Of a stretch of DNA of 64,000 nucleotides, positions 1 through 8,300 are shown in pieces (within the stretch, counting starts at the first letter, position 1; the number at the start of each line of letters is the position of its first letter). Origin of the DNA: Stomoxys calcitrans. Its lineage: Eukaryota; Arthropoda; Insecta; Diptera; Muscidae. The translations under genes were made by a program, and so were the position numbers. Under the pieces are notes generated by a model, which worked only from the letters and a program-made list of their open reading frames with translations, did no database searches and was not told where the DNA came from. Location: the NCBI RefSeq assembly GCF_963082655.1, contig NC_081556.1:158602448-158666447 (forward strand), given 5' to 3'.

Positions 1-170
1 ATTTGTGGTCCGAATCGGATTATAACTTGATATAGCTCCAATAGCATAACAGTTCTTATTCAATATTCTTTGTTTGCCTGAAAAGACGTACCGCGCATAG
101 AACTCGACAAATGCGATCCATGGTGGAGGGTATATAGGATTCGGCCCGGCCGAAAATGGCAAGCTCTTAA
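1..170 (-). repeat. R-A repeat, terminal part
   Basis: This is the terminal part of an R-A copy in minus orientation. It reads through the ATCCATGGTGGAGGGTATAT box into the GC palindrome TTCGGCCCGGCCGAA, as in the copies near 16.9, 53.9 and 60.8 kb. The rest of the copy lies outside the window. Confidence 0.8.
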
Positions 171-1670
171 ATGTTTTTTATACGGATGGCCATGGACGCA
201 TCTCAAGTTCATGTTCTTGGTACACATCTGTGTATCAAATATATAAATTAATTGGAATTAAAAAAAAATCATTAATATTTTAATTGGATCAATTAAAAAA
301 TCATTGAAATCTTTAAAAACTGGAAATAGATTTTAATTGAACCAATTAAGAAATTAAATGAAAATTTCAATAATATTTTTAATTGAATAGGCAATGTTTT
401 TAATTGAAAAATTTTGAAATTACTTTTACAAAAACGGTGTTTGATATTATCATTTTCGTAAATGAGGTAGCTTAAAAAATTAAGTGGATCAATTAATTTT
501 GTGATTGAAACCGATTTTTATTTTTGTCTATTTATCTTCTTTCTGGTGTTCTCCCCAAAGCCAGACAGGTATCATACTGGTCTAAATCATAATTACATCT
601 CCAGATAAGTCACGTTAATAATCCCTTTTCCTATCAATCGGAGCAAAACAATTTAATATCCTTTGTTTAGGCATGAATCTAAGCAAAATGTCTCCAATTT
701 GTGCCAAACAATTTTCCTCTCAATCATATGCAATTTGTAACTTCACCAATTTCCTTGTATTACATTTGTATTTTTGTTGAAACTGTAAATAATTTTTAAA
801 TTGTCATTTAAAAGTACAATAGTTATCTTTGACCTCTCTATGAATGATTTGACATTTAGATCTACATGTGCAGCAACAATAGCCAGAATTACAAAATATT
901 GTTAAAATATAGAATGACTCATAATGTTGACTTGGAATTGTTGAATGAAAGGTAATTATTCTTTGCAAAACAAGTTTCAATAAAAAATTTATTGGCTATC
1001 AAAATAAATGGTAACATGTTTTGCATTCAAACTGATGAACTCATTCTATGTACTATCGAAAGAATTCTTAAAAAAAATGTTGATTAATGCATAAACCATG
1101 GTGGCTCAAACTTCCATTGTAAAAGATTAAAATTAAAAAAGTGTACTTTTTCATTAATTTGCCCTTGATTAGTCATCTATGTAACTAAGTGCCGTTTAAT
1201 TTATAAAAAATAAAAAAATTTATTTTTTGTCACCATCAATGAACACATATTTATTGCGAATAGGCTTTTGTAAAAATAAAATAATACTAACATTTATATA
1301 TTTGTGTATTTAGCATTGGCATGAATTTGACGAGTTAGTGATTCACAATGGTTTTCATAAAAAACAGAGTGAGTGAAGTTTCCTCAGTGGAATTTAAGCT
1401 GACCAGGTTTTTTTTAAATTTGATGTTGGAAAATGGTAATGAACGAATTTGTTCGCAATTAATCCAGAAATTTTATTCTCAAAACTTAATGTAGATTTTA
1501 AATAGTTTTATTTGACATATTTTCATTAAAGAACTGTAAAATAAATCTACTTTAAGGCTTCATAAAGTTTTGTGAATAAGGCCGTATATTTATTCAGTTT
1601 ACTACAATTAGCTAAATTTTCCATGAACATTCCATTATGGGACAGAGGATCCTTCTCTAATATCAATTAG
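171..1670. other. No recognisable feature
   Basis: This is AT-rich sequence with poly-A and AATTAATT-like stretches. I see no exon, RNA gene or known repeat in it. It could be intergenic, or intronic if gene 1 starts outside the window. Confidence 0.5.
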
Positions 1671-1671
1671 T

Positions 1672-1740
1672 GCAGTCCGATTAAAATTTAAGGCTCAATG
1701 CGATTAAATTTTAAGGCTCAATGCGCACTTTTTATACTAT
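1672..1740 (-). repeat. SINE-1 tail fragment
   Basis: A short piece matches the reverse complement of the SINE-1 tail (CAGTCCGATT, then AAGGCTCAATG). Inside it about 25 bp are duplicated head to tail (GATTAAAATTTAAGGCTCAATGC-like unit twice). Confidence 0.45.
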
Positions 1741-1848
1741 TTGGGACATTGCATACGATTCCTTGCCAGCCTTACTGAATAAGGTTCAGATTTGATCATA
1801 TTTAGTTATATACTTCGATTTGTGCTTGCACGATGCGTTTAGATTTTA

Positions 1849-3815
1849 TAAGGAACTAGTCGAACCGGGCCCGCTCCGCTGCGCCTTCTTCAACTCTCTA
1901 ATATCTTTTTAGGGTGGGGACACTTCGCCCTGAATGCGGATACTGAATTCATGCCATTGTAGCCTATGACGTTGAGCGCGTTCGAATCCTGGCGATAACA
2001 TTAGACATTGCGGTGTTAATCACCTCTTAATGTTGGCGACATTTCCGAGGTAAAATAACATGCATGGTAATTTAAAAAATTTTCCCCAAAGAGGTGTCGC
2101 ACTGCGGTACGCCGTTCGGACTCAGCTATAAAAAAATGTCCCTTTTCATTGAGTTTAAACTTGAATCGGAAAGCACTCATTGATGCGGGAAAACTTGCCC
2201 CTTCTCGGTTCATGGTGGTAATGTTCTTCCTTATGGTAATGTTCTCATTAGGGGAAAGGTGGCACCTCAGACATTTCGACTCAAATATGGATGTCAAATA
2301 CCTTTCATTTGAGTCCCATATTGTCATAAAGGGTCAAATAACCCATTTGACGTATTTTTAGGAGTAAAAGCGCCACCTAGACTTGAACGCAAATTTTAAT
2401 GTCATATTCGTAGCCTACTCCCTAATACCTTTCATTTGAGTCGCATATAGTCATGGTCGGCTAATATGCCCATTTGGGGCTTGGATCTAATGTTTTATGC
2501 CATATTTGTAATCTACTGCCTAATATTTTTCATTTGAGTCCTATATTGACATGAACTTCAAATATATCTGTTTCTGGGGTTTGGAGGAGGGGGGTCCTCT
2601 GGGTACTTCGACCCAATTTTTATACCATATTCCTTTTCTGGTCTGCAATACCTTTCATTTGATGGCGTTTTTGGGGTAGGGGGGAGGGTCCGCTCCACCC
2701 GATATCTAAAAATTATATAGCCTCCAGACAACCGTCCACAATTTAGGAAAATTTTAAGAACATCGGTTCAGCCAAGTATCATATAGTCATAATGGGTCTA
2801 ATGGCGTTTTTTGAGGGGTGGCGTGACCTCCTATACTTCGAGGTGATTTTGTATGTCAGATTCCAAATCTACTCCCGAGAACCTTTTATTTGAGCCCCAT
2901 ATTGAAATGAACGTCCAATATGTCTGTTTGGGGGGAATTTTAGGGTTGGGGCGGCTCGATGGGTACTTAGATTTACATTTTAATAACACATTCTAGTTCT
3001 ACTCTTCAATACCTCTCATTTGATACCTATGTTGTTCCGATCGGCCCACTTTTGATTTTGGGTTGTGTTTTTGGCATAAGGGAAAGGGTTCGCCCCTTTC
3101 CGATACCGAACAATTATATAGACTCTGTTTCCTTCCAGACCACACAATATGCGAATATTTCGAGGAAATCTGTTTTGCCGTTTCTCAGTCTATACGGAAC
3201 AAACGCTGTGCCCATTTTGGGCGTTTTTGTGGCGGTTGGGTGCCCCATATACTTCGACATGAATTTGTAAGCCAGATTCGTTATCTACCCCCGCATACTT
3301 TTCATTTGATACCCATATTGTCCTTATCGGCCCACTTTTGATTTTGGGTGGTGTTTTTGGGGTAACGGTGGAGGGTCCGCCCCCATCCGTTAACAAAAAT
3401 TAATAAAGCCTTTTCCTACTTTCTGATCATATTCGTAATCTACTCTCGAATACCTTTCATTTGTGTCCCATATTGTCATGATCGTCAAGTAAACCTTTAT
3501 TAAGAGGTTTTGGGGCTGGGGCGGCCCCTCAGGTACTTGGACCCAACTTTTATTATGATATTCTTACTCTACTCGTTAATACCTTTCCTTTGAATCCCAT
3601 ATTGTCCCGATCAGTCCACTTTTATTTTGGGTAGTACTTTTGGAGTAAGGGGGAGGGTCCGCACCCCCTTCCGATATCAAAAAATTATATGGCCTTTGTT
3701 TCCTTCCAGACCAACCAACACAATATGTGAAAATTTCAAGGTAATCCGGTTCAGCCGTTTTTGAGTCTATACGGAACAAACAAATAAACACAAATTTAAT
3801 TTTATATATATAATA
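1849..3815 (+). repeat. R-D repeat copy, interrupted by SINE-1
   Basis: The copy starts with AACTAGTCGAACCGGGCCCG and CTCCGCTGCGCC, continues as diverged modules of roughly 100-150 bp that repeat CCTTTCATTTGAGTCCCATA-like and CACTTTTATTTTGGG-like strings, and ends with CAGCCGTTTTTGAGTC and AACAAACAAATAAACAC. A SINE-1 copy sits near its left end. The same order is found in minus orientation at 12304-14260. No coding capacity is evident. Confidence 0.8.
1930..2205 (+). repeat. SINE-1 copy inside R-D
   Basis: The copy has a degenerate tRNA-like head with a B box (GCGTTCGAATCC), then the SINE-1 body (AAAGAGGTGTCGCACTGCGG and TACGCCGTTCGGACTC) and tail (AAGCACTCATTGATG). It is clearly diverged from the best copies at 38.1 and 50.2 kb. 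Confidence 0.75.
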
Positions 3816-4534
3816 TTTTTAAATATTATATATATTTAACTGTCTTCTATTAAATTTACCTTGAAAAAGATACGATAACACAACTATCGGTCATAGCATA
3901 TTTGGACTTTCCTTATAACTGTGCCATAAAATACAAAATGCCTTTCCCTTCACACTTCTCTTCCAATGTGACAACATCGAAAACTGTTAAAGAAAATCCA
4001 AACATATATTAATTTATTCCTTCGCTGTGTGTTGTCTGGGAAAGTTTGTCTGAACTTATTTTGTTATAAATATTGAACGTCGTTCTTATTTGAAATCCCG
4101 GCAATTCCCAAAAATTGAAGAGCTAGGTGAAATATAAGTCAAGGTGTCTCAAAGTTGAGTAACGAATGAATGGGTAGTAACAGTGCTGCACACTACCCTT
4201 ACCCATATTGATGATGAAAGTGTATATTTTATTGGAATGATGTAATTTGTATGTTTTTAGAGTATGATATAGTATATACATCCAAATTTAGAAATCTAAT
4301 TTAGATAAGGAATCTAAATAAGATGAAACAAAGCAATATCGACGAAGAGAGTTTTCGCAGTTTACATACGCCAATAGGCCAATCCCTGGAAATGTCCACT
4401 ATTCTTTCTTGGTCAATTGTGCGCACAAACACCTTCTTCGCAAATTGAACTTGAATTGAATACAAACGCTTAACATTTTAATAATGTCGGAGGAATAAGT
4501 AACAGTAGGGGAGTTGTATTGAAAACAATTAAGG
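3816..4534. other. No recognisable feature
   Basis: This is AT-rich sequence after the R-D tail. I find no supported exon or repeat. Confidence 0.5.
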
Positions 4535-4693
4535 ATTCTGTAAGTAGCACGGAATTCCTAACTTAAAATTTTCTCTTTAGAGGTTACTTTATAGTTTTTA
4601 GATAGCACACCAAGCCGATTACTGGCTTAGGTATATGTCCATAGTGGCATGGGGCCGATTAATACATGCACCCTCTTTTTAACCTAACCTAAC
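4535..4693 (+). repeat. R160 dispersed repeat, ends CCTAACCTAACC
   Basis: About 160 bp is shared with 41362-41527. The unit begins AAGGATTCTGTAAGTAGCAC and ends AACCTAACCTAACC. The match between the copies is high along the full length and stops at the same two points, so it is a discrete mobile unit. See the 41.4 kb copy for a likely target-site duplication. Confidence 0.75.
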
Positions 4694-5148
4694 CAATCGT
4701 ACTTCGTTAATATACACTCGTATATCAACCTACAAGTCTTAAATACCCGTAGCATAATTTACATCACCCTTTCCGATAAACATTATCGTTGTCTGTGCAA
4801 TCTAGATCGGCACAGAAATGTTTAATTAAAATGGAACACTAACACCCACCCGGACGTAATGTGTCCAAGTATTCAAACAATCACTTAACGGACAACGTTC
4901 TTTTGTGTGGGCCATCCGCTAATATTGCAAATAAATCGGAGCCGTGTGCGTAAGGCAGAGGCATCAACCAGATAAGATATCGATTTTTTTTGCCCAGGTA
5001 TCACCTGCTAACTGCTTTGTCATACATTTCCAATTCCCTAGTTCCCTTGCTGAACTTGTTGTTGTTATCTATCGCATGTTGTTATTGTTGCCTTTATAAA
5101 AATTTCTTTTTTAACATTTCACCGCTTTGCTCTTGTTTTTAATTTCAG
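4694..5148. other. Non-coding, ends in splice acceptor of gene 1
   Basis: I see no repeat or upstream exon here. The last 20 bases form a pyrimidine-rich tract (TTGCTCTTGTTTTTAATTTCAG) ending in a good acceptor at 5147-5148. Confidence 0.55.
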
Positions 5149-5349
5149 TTATAAGCGTTTTGTTGCATGGCACACATGGCCAGTCGTACCACATTTTAAT
5201 CGGTCATCATCCACGAAATTTTGATCAGCTGTACCGCGACCCACCACCCAATAATCGGCAATACGTAAGCGAAAATAATTTAACGGACTCGAGCTTAGAT
5301 TTGGAAGGCGACAACGATAATAATACAACATTAATTCTAGTTCAAAATT
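5149..5349 (+). CDS. Gene 1, internal exon (signal-peptide end and ectodomain)
   Basis: The acceptor is TTAATTTCAG just before 5149 and the donor is AATT|GTAAGT at 5350. The exon is open in one frame, starts with the last two bases of a Val codon and ends on the first base of a codon. Both splice phases are therefore 1 and the exon is symmetric. Confidence 0.8.
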
Positions 5350-8300
5350 GTAAGTAAATGAGTGGAACTAAATATTCTAAATTGCATTGCATTGTTTTTG
5401 GAACTTGGATACTTCGTGGAGATATTGCTCCTAAAATTTTTGGCAAAAACTCAATGACCAAATACACATTATATTGGCTCATAAAATGAATTGTGAGTTG
5501 AGTGACCGAGGAATTGAATTTTTTTCTTTGCAAAAATAAATGGTCAATAAAATTGATTGCTTGCTAAAATTAGGACAGTGGTAAAATTCTTTGTCTGACC
5601 CAAAACTTTATGGAGTAGTAAAATTAATATCGTTAATTTTGATCAATGCGTATAAAAATCGAATTTTTATTGGGACCTCAATTATCTTTAAAAGTGATTT
5701 CTTTATAAACACTCAGTTTTAATGGGTTATTTGAACAAATTATATCGAGCCATAATTACCGATTTGACCTATTAGAATTCATACCGGTTTAGTAAATACT
5801 GCAAAACATAAATTGCTATTTTTAATCTCCACTTGCTAAATACATTATAATGAATAATTGGAAGGAGAGTGTGTGCTATTGATATGAGTCTTTGCGCTCA
5901 TGTAGCTTAACTAGAGATCCATAAAATTAGACACCTTCCCGGCGGCCGATAAAGAAATGTATTCCAATTAGATTTTTAAAACAAAACCAATTACTAAAGA
6001 AAGTTGTTAAAAAATTTTAATAAATTTCGCATAAAATAAAAATGCGAATAGTACCAACTCCAATGGGACTATTCCCAAAGCAACTACGACAGGATGTCTA
6101 TAAAATTGTAATTAAATTTGAAGAACAGGAAGTCAAAAAGGCTAAAGATGTGGTCATTTCCATTACGGATTGTTCTGCAAACACTCTTTATGGATATGAA
6201 TATTACATAGAAGTGGGGTAAGAACAAAGGTGATGGCGTTAAGTTAATAATCCTTTTCAAAGACCCTTGGCCAAATGCCGACGGAGGTTAATGTGGAGAT
6301 ATTTATAGAGAAAACAGAAATCATGTGCGAAATAATGAAATGTACCAAACGGCATGAACTGAAAATACCAAGAACAGATAATGATCCGTCTAACAGCAAC
6401 GGCGATCTTAATGGGCTGGAAGTACCCTTTTCTTAAGGCTAAAAAAGGGCCTAATTTGTGTAACGTAAATTAGTTTTTCGGGTTATTCATATGATTCTAA
6501 AGGTTCTGTTAACTATAATAATTAGTTGGGTAATCCTTTCGCGCGCTTAAATTTGGAGGAAGGTTTGCAACTAACATTTATTGCGAACCTGGTAGATATT
6601 AAGCCAAAATTCTTCTATATTATGGAATATCTCTTTAGAATTTCAACTATTTCTCCTCCCCAAAACTATCTTGGCATCTTTCGGTAGTTTTTTCAATGGG
6701 TTTTAGTACGATGACCTGAGCGGATCAGACCAATAAATATTTGTATTTAACTCCACTATGGGTCTAATGGCGTTTTTGAGGGATGGCGTGACCCCCTATA
6801 CTTCAATCTGATTTTATATGCCATATTTGTAATCTACTCCCCAATACCTTTCATTTGAGGCCCGTATTGTCATGAACGTCCAATATGTCTGTTTGGGGGA
6901 GTTTTGGGGTTGGGGCGGCCCGATGGGTACTTAGACTTAAATTGATATCAATCTTGTCCCGATCGGTCCACTTTGATTTTGGGTTGTGTTTTTGGCATAA
7001 TTATATAGCCTATGTTTCCTTCCAGACCAACCTAAACAATATGCGAAAATTTCGAGAAAATTGGTTCTGCCATTTTTCAGTTTATACGGAACAAACAAAG
7101 TGAGTCCCATATATTCGTGATTGGCTAATGTGCCCATTTTGGGCGTTTTTGTGGGAATGGAGTGACCCCCTATACTTCGACATGAATTTGTATGCCAGAT
7201 TCGTTATGTACTCCCGCATACTTTTCATTTGATACCCATAGTGTCCACTTTTAATTGAATTTTATATAGGGTTGCCAAAAAGTAAGAGCGGATTTTTTAA
7301 AAGAAAGTAAATGCATTTTTAATAGAAATTAGAATGAACTTTAATCAAATATACTTGTTTACACTTTTTTTCTAAAGCAAGCTAAAAGTAACAGCTGATA
7401 ACTGACAGAAGAAAGAATGCAATCACAGAGTCACAAGCTGTGAAAAAATTTGTCAACGCCGACTATATGAAAAATCCGCAATTACTTTTTGGGCAACCCA
7501 ATATAAATTGAATTTTACATATATAAGATAAATGTGTGGGTATTTTGCTTAACGGGTAAAAGTTGTTTCTGGAATGCTATTTAATCCTTTACAACATTTT
7601 GTAAGGCTCACATTTAAAAAGTATTCGAGTTCCCGATAACTGGAAGCATTAGCGCCTACATGACGAAAAACTTTATTTCTAGCGCCAATTGTGTTAAGAA
7701 GGGTGTTTCACACTTCAAGGGCTGAGCCGAAAAACTATTTCTTATATTAAAAAGCTATAACCATTACTTAAAATTGGGTACTGTGGCTGGCCCTGCTATC
7801 GTTAAATTTTCTAAAATGAAGAGGGCATCAATGCTTTATTCTATTGAAATCGAATAAGATGTATCCATATTCGAGCTTTTCAATGATTTTGTGATAAAAA
7901 ATTTAAGTAAAAAGTCATTTCGTTTGATTTTCAGTAGCTGACATCTCAATTGGGGTTTACTTGGAAGTAAAAATGTGAATGTCGTTATTCAATTGACGGG
8001 GAATTCTTTGATTTATGACACATCATGCAATTGAGATCTAGTACAAAGATATTTTTATACTGATACTACTTTACCATGTGTCCTGTTCATAAACAACACA
8101 TTACACGTGTTCTTCAAAAAGGTTGAATTGCAATAGCATAAAATGTTAATAAGTTCTTTCGGCATTTGCCACCATCGATAAAAGTTCATTGTCATAAATT
8201 ATTAATGCAGTGCCATCGTGTATTGAAGTGATGATAAAAATCCAAGAATTGTTACAAAATTACAACTCTACCAAGAATTTTGGCGTATCAGCATTTCAAT

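Noticed and set aside
4681..4693. CCTAACCTAACC as a telomere remnant
   Set aside because: Only two to three units, found at the end of a repeat that occurs twice in this window; better explained as the 3' end of R160.
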